A stretch of DNA of 64,000 nucleotides from Muriicola sp041358175. Its GTDB lineage: Bacteria; Bacteroidota; Bacteroidia; Flavobacteriales; Flavobacteriaceae. Shown here one piece after another: positions 44,456-52,163 of this stretch; position 1 is the stretch's first letter; every line of letters begins with the position of its first letter. A program made the translations under genes and the position numbers. A model generated the notes under the pieces. That model was given only the letters and a program-made list of their open reading frames with translations. It had not been told where the DNA came from and ran no database searches. The DNA lies in assembly GCF_041358175.1 (NCBI RefSeq), contig NZ_JBGKBE010000006.1, positions 62,001 to 126,000 of the forward strand, written 5' to 3'.

Positions 44456-44747
44456 ATGGATCAAAGCACACGGAGTTCGTTATTTTAATGAACTTACCAA
44501 TATGGCTCAACTCACCGAGGAAGTAGGGGAAGTTGCCAGGATTATTGCACGCAGGTACGGAGAGCAGAGCGAAAAACCTTCAGACAAGGACAAAGATCTC
44601 GGAGAAGAATTGGCCGATGTACTTTTCGTAGTCCTCTGCCTGGCCAATCAAACTGGAATTAATCTTCAGGAAGCATTTGACAAAAAACTGGAATTGAAAA
44701 CCAGGCGAGATCACAAAAGACACCAGGATAATAAAAAACTCAAATAA
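44421..44747 (+). CDS. MazG-like nucleotide pyrophosphohydrolase
   Basis: A 108-residue all-alpha NTP pyrophosphatase of the MazG/dUTPase-like superfamily, which removes non-canonical nucleotides. The metal-binding pattern EEVGEVARII and LGEELADVLFVVLCLAN (ExxE...ExxD) is intact. Its ATG lies inside the end of the preceding gene, in another frame, which is odd but supported by the strong family match from the first residues. Confidence 0.9.
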   Translation: MKIQNAQQRVDEWIKAHGVRYFNELTNMAQLTEEVGEVARIIARRYGEQSEKPSDKDKDLGEELADVLFVVLCLANQTGINLQEAFDKKLELKTRRDHKRHQDNKKLK

Positions 44748-44812
44748 GAGTACCTTTGTGGATCCTGTTAAAAACGGCGGGTATACAAAGGACAATTCAA
44801 AACATTATCTCA

Positions 44813-46066
44813 TTGACACTTCATCTTTCAGGGCCGTTAGCTCCAGTTAAGCATTCCAGGATCAGTATCACAGGTTCTAAAAGTGAGTCGAACAGATTAT
44901 TGCTCCTCCAGGCACTGTACCCCCAACTCAAAATAGAAAACATTTCCAATGCAGATGATGTAAAAGTAATGAGGAAAGGACTGAAGGTCAGGACCGGAAC
45001 CGTGGATATTCATCATGCAGGTACGGCGATGAGGTTTCTTACCGCTTACTTCGCCACACGCGAAGGAGTTGAGGTCACCCTAACAGGGTCTTCACGGATG
45101 CAGGAACGGCCCATTAAGGTATTGGTTGATTCCCTCCTCCAATTAGGGGCCGACATTGAATACGAGAAAAATATAGGTTATCCCCCCTTGCGCATTCGAG
45201 GAAAAAAGCTTGAGAGATCAATTGTGAGTTTGCCTGCAAATATCAGCAGTCAGTATATTTCTGCCTTACTCTTGGTAGCGCCTGGGATGAAAGAGGGTCT
45301 GGAATTAGAACTTACCGGGGAGATTACTTCGGTGCCTTATATTAAAATGACACTTTCACTTTTAAATGAAATTGGAATCGTCACTTCATTTTCCGGAAAT
45401 AAAATCAAAGTAGAACCGGCGGAAACCGTTTTACCAAAAAGTATAAGGGTGGAATCAGACTGGAGTTCTGCTTCCTATTTTTACAGTATTGCTGCCTTTA
45501 GTGAAATAGGAACCCATCTGGAGCTCACTTCATATAGTGCCAAAAGCCTGCAAGGGGATAGGGTGCTGGCAGATTTATACCAAAGCTTCGGGGTAGAAAC
45601 CCAGTTCGAAGATCAGACCTTGCACCTTAGAAAATTAGCCCATCCTGTTAAATCTGAGAAGAATAAAAATGTCTTATTGAAATTCCACCTGGCCGATGCC
45701 CCTGATATCGCACAGACTATTGCAGTAAACTGCTTTGGCCTGGGAATGGGCTGCCATATAACCGGGCTCCACACCTTAAAAATCAAGGAAACTGACCGGC
45801 TGGAAGCTCTAAAGACCGAGCTTTCTAAACTGGGGGCCCGAATTGAAGTTTCAGATCACCACCTTGAATTGGCCCCCGGTGATATGATCAAATCTGACGT
45901 ATCTATAGCGACATACAACGATCATCGGATGGCCATGGCATTCGCGCCACTGGCCTTGAAAACAGATTTATTTATTGAAGATGCCAGCGTGGTTTCCAAG
46001 TCGTATCCGGACTTCTGGGATGACCTGAAAGAACTCAATTTTCAAATTCGCCATGTAGCCGGTTGA
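44813..46066 (+). CDS. aroA: 3-phosphoshikimate 1-carboxyvinyltransferase (EPSP synthase)
   Basis: About 417 residues. It joins PEP to shikimate-3-phosphate in the pathway that feeds the aromatic operon at 33.7 kb. Family marks are the substrate lysine in GSKSESNR, the GTAMRFLTAYFA region, the catalytic aspartate near LADAPDIAQT, KETDRLEAL and NDHRMAMAFAPLAL. The start is uncertain: no ATG precedes the conserved part. TTG 44813 gives the family-like opening LTLHLSGPLAPV; TTG 44756 would add 19 residues. It follows the mazG-like gene closely. Confidence 0.92.
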   Translation: MTLHLSGPLAPVKHSRISITGSKSESNRLLLLQALYPQLKIENISNADDVKVMRKGLKVRTGTVDIHHAGTAMRFLTAYFATREGVEVTLTGSSRMQERPIKVLVDSLLQLGADIEYEKNIGYPPLRIRGKKLERSIVSLPANISSQYISALLLVAPGMKEGLELELTGEITSVPYIKMTLSLLNEIGIVTSFSGNKIKVEPAETVLPKSIRVESDWSSASYFYSIAAFSEIGTHLELTSYSAKSLQGDRVLADLYQSFGVETQFEDQTLHLRKLAHPVKSEKNKNVLLKFHLADAPDIAQTIAVNCFGLGMGCHITGLHTLKIKETDRLEALKTELSKLGARIEVSDHHLELAPGDMIKSDVSIATYNDHRMAMAFAPLALKTDLFIEDASVVSKSYPDFWDDLKELNFQIRHVAG

Positions 46067-46083
46067 TTTAATCATCTATTTAC

Positions 46084-46115
46084 TTGACAAGGCCTGTTGC
46101 CAGGTCGTATATTTG
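46084..46115 (+). promoter_or_regulatory. Bacteroidota promoter for queA
   Basis: TTG (46084-46086) and TATATTTG (46108-46115) are 21 nt apart, matching the TTG / TAnnTTTG primary-sigma consensus. The predicted transcript would have a leader of about 90 nt before queA. Confidence 0.65.
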
Positions 46116-46165
46116 CAGCTTTTAAATTAATCCTGCATACCAGAATCCCGGTGAAAATTCGGCAT

Positions 46166-46190
46166 CCTGTTTTAATCTACAGGTTTTTTT
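46166..46190 (+). terminator. hairpin and U run in the queA leader (possible attenuator)
   Basis: CCTGT (46166-46170) pairs with ACAGG (46179-46183) around an 8-nt loop, followed by seven T residues. It sits between the queA promoter and start codon, so it cannot belong to aroA alone. CCTG also occurs at 46132-46135 and could compete for the same AGG strand. No preQ1 aptamer consensus was recognised. Confidence 0.4.
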
Positions 46191-46210
46191 AATCGACTAA
46201 ACATTCTTCT

Positions 46211-47260
46211 ATGAAATTATCACATTTTAATTTTGAACTTCCAAAAGAGTTATTAGCTGAGTATCCTTCAGAACACAGGGATGAATCAAAGCTGATGGTC
46301 GTTCACAAAGAAACAGGAAAGATCGAACATAAGATGTTTAAAGATCTTATCAACTATTTTGATGAAGACGATGTGATGGTATTAAACAACACCAAGGTTT
46401 TTCCCGCAAGATTGTTTGGAAACAAAGAAAAAACCGGGGCGAGGATTGAAGTGTTTTTGTTACGTGAACTGAATGAAGAACAGCGACTGTGGGACGTGCT
46501 GGTTGATCCTGCCCGAAAGATACGTATTGGAAATAAACTCTATTTTGGAGAAGACGAAAGCCTGGTGGCTGAGGTTATAGATAATACCACTTCTCGTGGA
46601 CGTACACTTCGTTTTCTTTATGATGGTGCCTACATAGATTTCAGAAGAAAACTCAGAGAATTAGGAGAGACACCTTTGCCAAAATACATAAAAAGGGACG
46701 TTGAACCCGAGGACGAAAAGCGTTACCAGACTATTTATGCCAAACATGAAGGTGCCGTGGCTGCTCCTACTGCCGGACTTCATTTTTCAAAACACCTGCT
46801 GAAACGTCTTGAGATTAAAGGGATCAAATTTGCTGAAATCACACTGCATGTGGGATTGGGAACCTTCAACCCAGTGGAAGTAGAAGATTTATCCAAACAT
46901 AAAATGGACAGTGAAGAACTTGTCATTGATGAACGTGCTACCGAAATTGTCAATACAGCGAAGAACAGGAAGAGAAGGATATGTGCCGTGGGAACTACCG
47001 CAATGAGAGGTCTCGAAAGTGCAGTCTCCTCCGAACATATGCTCAATACTTTTGATGGATGGACAAATAAATTTATTTTCCCACCCTATGAATTCAGTAT
47101 TGCCAACGCTATGGTTACCAATTTCCACCTGCCGAAATCTACATTGCTGATGATGGTCTCGGCCTTTATGGGTCATGATCTTATGAAACGGGCTTATAAG
47201 GAGGCCATCCTTGAAGGATACCGCTTTTACTCCTACGGAGATGCGATGCTGATCATATAA
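46211..47260 (+). CDS. queA: S-adenosylmethionine:tRNA ribosyltransferase-isomerase
   Basis: A 349-residue enzyme that moves the ribosyl part of SAM to preQ1-tRNA during queuosine synthesis. Diagnostic segments are DVMVLNNTKVFPARLFG, EGAVAAPTAGLHFS, EITLHVGLGTFNPV and FIFPPYEFSI near the end. Length and start are normal. It has its own promoter and a leader with a short hairpin; rlmN follows after 68 nt. Confidence 0.97.
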   Translation: MKLSHFNFELPKELLAEYPSEHRDESKLMVVHKETGKIEHKMFKDLINYFDEDDVMVLNNTKVFPARLFGNKEKTGARIEVFLLRELNEEQRLWDVLVDPARKIRIGNKLYFGEDESLVAEVIDNTTSRGRTLRFLYDGAYIDFRRKLRELGETPLPKYIKRDVEPEDEKRYQTIYAKHEGAVAAPTAGLHFSKHLLKRLEIKGIKFAEITLHVGLGTFNPVEVEDLSKHKMDSEELVIDERATEIVNTAKNRKRRICAVGTTAMRGLESAVSSEHMLNTFDGWTNKFIFPPYEFSIANAMVTNFHLPKSTLLMMVSAFMGHDLMKRAYKEAILEGYRFYSYGDAMLII

Positions 47261-47328
47261 GCAATCCTGATAAACAGACCCTTTATCCTCTTCTTGAGGA
47301 GCAAACCAAGGAACAGTTAATTCAAACA

Positions 47329-48372
47329 ATGGAGGCTATCCAAAAGAAAGACATCAGAGCTTTAACAAGGGAAGAGTTGAGGTCTTTTTTCCTGGAAAGG
47401 GGCGATAAGGCTTATCGTGGCGACCAGGTATTTGAATGGCTGTGGAAAAAAGGAGCCCATTCATTTGAGGATATGACCAACCTCTCAAAGAGTGTCAGGT
47501 CCATGCTGATGGAGCAATACGTGATCAACCATATTGAGGTCGACCACATGCAGCGTAGTAAGGATGGTACGATTAAAAATGCTGTTCGCCTTCACGATGG
47601 ATTAATAGTAGAGTCGGTTTTAATCCCCACTTCAAAAAGAACAACCGCTTGTGTTTCGAGTCAGGTGGGATGCAGCCTTGACTGTAAATTTTGTGCAACG
47701 GCCCGTTTGAAGAGAATGCGAAACTTGAATCCGGATGAGATCTACGATCAGGTTGTTGCCATAGACCGCCAAAGTCGATTATACCACAATCGCCCCCTCA
47801 GCAATATTGTTTTTATGGGAATGGGCGAGCCATTGATGAATTATAGAAATGTCCTTAAGGCGATTGATAAAATAACCGGGGATGAAGGATTGGGGATGTC
47901 TCCAAAGAGAATCACAGTTTCTACCTCCGGAGTTCCCAAGATCATTCGTAAGATGGCAGATGAAGAGGTGAGATTTAAACTGGCTGTTTCCCTTCATTCG
48001 GCCATTGATGAGGTCCGGACTTCCATAATGCCCTTCAATGCTACCTTTACCCTTTCCGATCTTCGGGAAGCCCTGGAATACTGGTATCAGAAAACGAAAA
48101 GCAGGATAACGTATGAGTACGTGGTCTGGGAAGGTGTTAACGACCGTCAGAAGGATGTGGATGCCCTGGTCGAATTCTGCAGGTTTGCTCCCTCCAAGGT
48201 AAATCTCATTGAGTATAACCCTATTGATGACGGGGATTTCAGACAAGCTGATGATATCGCAATTGATATGTACGTCGATGCACTGGAAGCAGCAGGAATT
48301 ACAGTTACCGTAAGACGTTCACGGGGGAAGGATATAGACGCTGCCTGCGGGCAACTGGCTAATAAATCCTGA
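47329..48372 (+). CDS. rlmN: 23S rRNA (adenine2503-C2)-methyltransferase
   Basis: A 347-residue radical-SAM enzyme that methylates A2503 of 23S rRNA (and A37 of some tRNAs). The cluster motif CSLDCKFCATA supplies Cys-x3-Cys-x2-Cys. The catalytic cysteine that receives the methyl is the one in AACGQLA close to the C-terminus. GMGEPLMNY is also typical. It follows queA, another tRNA/rRNA modification gene that uses SAM. Confidence 0.96.
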   Translation: MEAIQKKDIRALTREELRSFFLERGDKAYRGDQVFEWLWKKGAHSFEDMTNLSKSVRSMLMEQYVINHIEVDHMQRSKDGTIKNAVRLHDGLIVESVLIPTSKRTTACVSSQVGCSLDCKFCATARLKRMRNLNPDEIYDQVVAIDRQSRLYHNRPLSNIVFMGMGEPLMNYRNVLKAIDKITGDEGLGMSPKRITVSTSGVPKIIRKMADEEVRFKLAVSLHSAIDEVRTSIMPFNATFTLSDLREALEYWYQKTKSRITYEYVVWEGVNDRQKDVDALVEFCRFAPSKVNLIEYNPIDDGDFRQADDIAIDMYVDALEAAGITVTVRRSRGKDIDAACGQLANKS

Positions 48373-48495
48373 ATAACCTCAGCCTTGGAACACATTCAGG
48401 TATTCTATAGTGAAGAAAAACGATTGCCGGGCAAGGCCTGCATATTTTTTGCCTAAATTTAAAACTCACAAAGATCTCGTAACAATCCTCCGGAA

Positions 48496-49473
48496 TTGAA
48501 AGTAGTCTCGCAAATAAAAGAACCTGTAAGCAGGGAAATGGAACTATTTGAACAGAAGTTCTTTGATTCCATGTCCTCTAAAGTGGCCCTGCTCAATCGA
48601 ATCACCTATTACATCGTCAATAGGAAAGGCAAGCAGATGCGACCTATGTTTGTCTTTCTGACGGCAAAAATGGTCAACGAGGGGGAGGTAAACGAGCGAA
48701 CTTACCGGGGAGCATCGGTCATCGAACTTATCCATACAGCCTCCCTGGTTCACGATGATGTTGTGGATGAAAGTTATAAAAGAAGGGGTTTCTTCTCCAT
48801 CAATGCCTTGTGGAAAAATAAGATTGCTGTCCTGGTAGGGGATTATTTGCTCTCCAAAGGTATGCTGCTATCGGTGGAGCACGGGGATTTTGACCTGCTC
48901 AGGATTATCTCTGTCGCTATAAGAGAGATCAGCGAAGGGGAATTACTGCAACTGGAGAAAGCAAGACGTCTCGATATCGACGAGGAAGTCTATTACGATA
49001 TCATCAGGCAAAAAACAGCCACACTTATTGCTGCCTGCTGCAGTCTGGGGGCCTGTTCTGTTAAGCCCGATTCTCCACATGTGGAAACCTTCCGCAAGTT
49101 TGGCGAACTATGTGGAATGGCCTTTCAGATAAAAGACGACCTCTTTGACTATGGAGAAACGAAAATTGGCAAGCCCACAGGGATAGACATCAAGGAACAG
49201 AAAATGACTCTTCCTCTTATCTATGCCCTGAATAAAGCTTCAGAAAAAGATAAACGCTGGCTTATTAATTCGGTAAAAAATCACAACAAGGACAAGAAGC
49301 GCGTAAAAGAGGTAATTCAGTTTGTGAAAGATCAGGGCGGACTGGAGTATGCCGAATCAAAAATGCACGAATATCAGGAAAAAGCCCTTGAATTGCTGGA
49401 CACCTACCCGGCCTCTCCTTATAAAGAAGCCCTGCAACTGATGGTCAATTATGTGGTTGATCGAAAGAAGTAG
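48496..49473 (+). CDS. Polyprenyl diphosphate synthase
   Basis: A 325-residue trans-prenyltransferase of the IspB/HepT type. Both aspartate-rich motifs are present: HDDVVDE as the first DDxxD and KDDLFDYG as the second. It likely makes the long isoprenoid tail of menaquinone; the chain length cannot be read with certainty. The start is TTG 48496, which gives a family-like opening (VSQIKEPVSREMELFE); there is no ATG upstream of the conserved part. It lies alone between rlmN and the ECF sigma gene. Confidence 0.92.
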   Translation: MKVVSQIKEPVSREMELFEQKFFDSMSSKVALLNRITYYIVNRKGKQMRPMFVFLTAKMVNEGEVNERTYRGASVIELIHTASLVHDDVVDESYKRRGFFSINALWKNKIAVLVGDYLLSKGMLLSVEHGDFDLLRIISVAIREISEGELLQLEKARRLDIDEEVYYDIIRQKTATLIAACCSLGACSVKPDSPHVETFRKFGELCGMAFQIKDDLFDYGETKIGKPTGIDIKEQKMTLPLIYALNKASEKDKRWLINSVKNHNKDKKRVKEVIQFVKDQGGLEYAESKMHEYQEKALELLDTYPASPYKEALQLMVNYVVDRKK

Positions 49474-49516
49474 TATTCGAGGATTTTAATAATATCTCTT
49501 TTTTTTTTCACATCCA

Positions 49517-49545
49517 GGCAACGTTTTTGATGTTTGTCTCGTCTA
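49517..49545 (+). promoter_or_regulatory. candidate ECF-type promoter before sigma factor gene
   Basis: GGCAACGTTTTT (49517-49528) and CGTCTA (49540-49545) have AAC and CGTC separated by 17 nt, the form typical of ECF sigma promoters. It lies 22 nt before the start of an ECF sigma gene, so autoregulation is likely. Confidence 0.55.
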
Positions 49546-49567
49546 TTATTAAAGAAGGACTAACTAC

Positions 49568-50131
49568 ATGAAGATTATTTCATTGTACGAGAACGAGAAG
49601 GTAACCCTTAGAAAAGCTATTAAGGGTAACCGGAATGCACAGCGCACCCTTTATGAAAAACATTCACCTAAAATGCTTTCGGTGTGCAGGCAATATATTA
49701 AGGACGTTCATTTTGCGGAGGATGTAATGATAAGCGGATTTGTAAAAGTCTTTAAAGGCCTGCATTCCTTCAGGTTTGAAGGGAGCTTTGAAGGATGGAT
49801 ACGGCGAATAATGGTTCGTGAGGCCGTTTCGTATCTGCGGAAGAATCAGTTTGTGGTATTCGACTCTGATAAAATTGAAAGTTATGCAGAGGAAGTGATG
49901 TATCACGAATCCCTCCTGCAGGTTGAAGAAGTCCAGAAGCTGATCGATACCCTGCCAGAAGGCTATAAAATGGTTTTTGTTCTTTACGCTGTGGAAGGAT
50001 ATAAACACAGGGAAATAGCTGAATTACTTCAGATTTCTGAAAGCACATCTAAATCGCAGCTATTTAAGGCAAGGCAGTTTCTACAACAACGTATCAGTAG
50101 TTTGGAAATTAAGAAGAGGACAAAATCTTAA
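49568..50131 (+). CDS. ECF-type RNA polymerase sigma factor
   Basis: A 187-residue sigma-70 family protein with only regions 2 and 4. Region 2 (about 20-90) includes DVHFAEDVMISGFVKVFKGL and FEGWIRRIMVREAVSYLRK; region 4 (about 125-180) includes LPEGYKMVFVLYAVEGYKHREIAELL, with a helix-turn-helix. Its own promoter region carries an AAC-N17-CGTC element. The next gene, 10 nt downstream, encodes a single-pass membrane protein that looks like its anti-sigma partner. Confidence 0.93.
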   Translation: MKIISLYENEKVTLRKAIKGNRNAQRTLYEKHSPKMLSVCRQYIKDVHFAEDVMISGFVKVFKGLHSFRFEGSFEGWIRRIMVREAVSYLRKNQFVVFDSDKIESYAEEVMYHESLLQVEEVQKLIDTLPEGYKMVFVLYAVEGYKHREIAELLQISESTSKSQLFKARQFLQQRISSLEIKKRTKS

Positions 50132-50141
50132 GAAAAAAATT

Positions 50142-50870
50142 ATGGCAAAGAATCGCTTCGATAATAAAATAAGAGAGGTACTGGATGAACGAACAATAAA
50201 TCCTTCCAAGGACTCATGGTCTGTCATTGAAACTCATCTGGGATCTGCTAAAACTACGAAGAGGGGTGCATATTGGAAATATGCGGTCGCAGCAGGATTT
50301 ATAGGGATTGTATTTATTTCGATTTTCCTTTTATCTCCGGAAGCAGATGAAACTATCCCGGGCAATGAGGTGGTTAATTCCACGAACGAAACTGAGCGGG
50401 ATGTACCCGCGATAATGGAAGAAGAACCCTCCGAATTAAAATCAGTAATTGCTGTGCAGTCTGAATCAGAGAATGAGACCAGTTACAAGCCGGAGCAGCA
50501 GATGGAAATGAATTCGGAAATTGCTGAGGTTTCGCAGGAATATAAAGAAGAAAACATACAGCAATCGGCGAAGGAAATTTTGCAGGCTGAGAAATTGGAA
50601 ATCAAAATTGCTGAAGTTGTGGCACAGGTTGCCATTTTGGAAGAGACAAAGGGTGTTGTGTCTGATGAAGTAATTGATTCCCTGCTGATGGAAGCTCAGG
50701 CAGAATTGTTGAATAAGAGACCTATTCAGAATTATGATAGGGTTGATGCCCTGGCTCTTTTGGCTGATGTGGAAGAGGAAGTTAATCGTTCCTTCAGAGA
50801 CCAGTTATTTGAGAAACTAAAAGACGGCTATTTAAAAGTAAGAACGGCTATAGCTTACAGAAACGAATAA
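50142..50870 (+). CDS. Single-pass membrane protein, probable anti-sigma factor
   Basis: A 242-residue protein with a short cytoplasmic N-terminus (about 1-43), one membrane helix (about 44-62, VAAGFIGIVFISIFLL) and a long acidic, glutamate-rich outer part that may be largely helical. It has no zinc-type anti-sigma motif. The call as anti-sigma rests on its place 10 nt after the ECF sigma gene, its topology and an N-terminal IREVLDERTINPSKDSW-type segment often seen in Bacteroidota sigma-linked proteins. Function is inferred. Confidence 0.6.
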   Translation: MAKNRFDNKIREVLDERTINPSKDSWSVIETHLGSAKTTKRGAYWKYAVAAGFIGIVFISIFLLSPEADETIPGNEVVNSTNETERDVPAIMEEEPSELKSVIAVQSESENETSYKPEQQMEMNSEIAEVSQEYKEENIQQSAKEILQAEKLEIKIAEVVAQVAILEETKGVVSDEVIDSLLMEAQAELLNKRPIQNYDRVDALALLADVEEEVNRSFRDQLFEKLKDGYLKVRTAIAYRNE

Positions 50871-50956
50871 TTACAATTTACTAATAAATACCTTCTTCAT
50901 AGCTCGCCTATGAGGCCGGGAAGAGTTTGTTCATCAATCAAATAAAATCAAAAATC

Positions 50957-52042
50957 ATGACAACATTAACAAGACTAACCCTGACCTTTATTATTTTTCT
51001 TCTCATCCAGAGCCTTAGCGCTCAGACAGAAGTACAACAAAAAATAGATTCACTTCAACAGCAGAAGGAGCGGGTTGCCTTACAGGAGAAAGAAGCCCTG
51101 AAGAAAGAAGTGGAAGCTATCGTTATGAGGCAAAAAAGCGGAGAGATAACTGCGGAGGAAGCCCGGGAATTAAAAGAGGAGGCGGCGCGAAAAAGAGCAC
51201 TTAATATTGAAAATAAACTGGCAATTCTCGATAACACTATCGCGCTGATGCAGCGGAATGGAGGAGTGACAGATGCGGAACAGGACAGCACCCAGTATGT
51301 GACTAAGATAGAAATTGGTTGGGGTCACCGGGATACTGAAAACAGCAGGATATTTGGGATCCGATATTCAGATAGGAAAGAACCAAAACCAGTAGTTTAC
51401 GACCGGAGAACATATTCTGATCTGGTGCTGGCTTTCGGGATCAATAACGCCATCATCGACGGTCAGTCGCTGGGAGACTCTCCCTACGAGTTAGGAGGCA
51501 GCCGATTTTTTGAATTAGGGGTATCATGGAGAACAAGAGTTTTTAAGAACACTAATTTTATGCGAATTAATTACGGTTTGTCTTTACAATTTAACGGCCT
51601 GCAACCCAAGGATAATCAGTACTTTGTATCCGACGGGCCGGAGACGACCCTGGAAACGTTTGACGTTGACCTAAGAAAGGCAAAACTACGTATGGACAAC
51701 CTCGTAGTCCCAGTCTATTTTGAATTCGGACCTTCAAAGTTTACAGAAACGGAGACGAAGATAAGGTACTCGATAAGGAACCAGTTTCGCATTGGTTTTG
51801 GAGGTTTTGCGGGATTCAATATCGGAACCCGTCAAAAACTTAAGTACGACAGGAATGGGGAAAGGGTGAAAGATAAATTAAAGCGAGGGTACAACAGCAG
51901 TGATTTTGTTTATGGGATAGGAGCTTATGTAGGTATTGACGGAGTATTGTTGTATACAAAATACGACCTTAACCCCATATTTCAGGATGCCAGCATAGAA
52001 CAACGAAATATTTCTTTTGGCCTGAGATTCGATATGGATTGA
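50957..52042 (+). CDS. Outer-membrane beta-barrel protein with N-terminal coiled coil
   Basis: A 361-residue exported protein. ATG 50957 begins a clean signal peptide ending at SLSAQ; an in-frame start at 50927 would lengthen it without reason. Residues about 22-95 are a charged coiled coil rich in Gln, Lys and Glu, and the rest has alternating barrel-like strands ending in GLRFDMD, the C-terminal pattern of outer-membrane proteins. No named family recognised. It lies 86 nt after the anti-sigma-like gene and may be an output of this sigma system. Confidence 0.65.
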   Translation: MTTLTRLTLTFIIFLLIQSLSAQTEVQQKIDSLQQQKERVALQEKEALKKEVEAIVMRQKSGEITAEEARELKEEAARKRALNIENKLAILDNTIALMQRNGGVTDAEQDSTQYVTKIEIGWGHRDTENSRIFGIRYSDRKEPKPVVYDRRTYSDLVLAFGINNAIIDGQSLGDSPYELGGSRFFELGVSWRTRVFKNTNFMRINYGLSLQFNGLQPKDNQYFVSDGPETTLETFDVDLRKAKLRMDNLVVPVYFEFGPSKFTETETKIRYSIRNQFRIGFGGFAGFNIGTRQKLKYDRNGERVKDKLKRGYNSSDFVYGIGAYVGIDGVLLYTKYDLNPIFQDASIEQRNISFGLRFDMD

Positions 52043-52163
52043 GAAATAATTAGTGAATCCATAGCAGTGTTGCATCGCAACTGCAGTATACTTTAGAAAA
52101 CAGGGATTTGTTTTTATAACCGTCCCTGTTTGTGTATTTTTACTCCTCTTTAATAATACTCAA

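Noticed and set aside
49498..49510. T run before the ECF sigma gene as a terminator of the polyprenyl synthase gene
   Set aside because: No stable stem precedes it.
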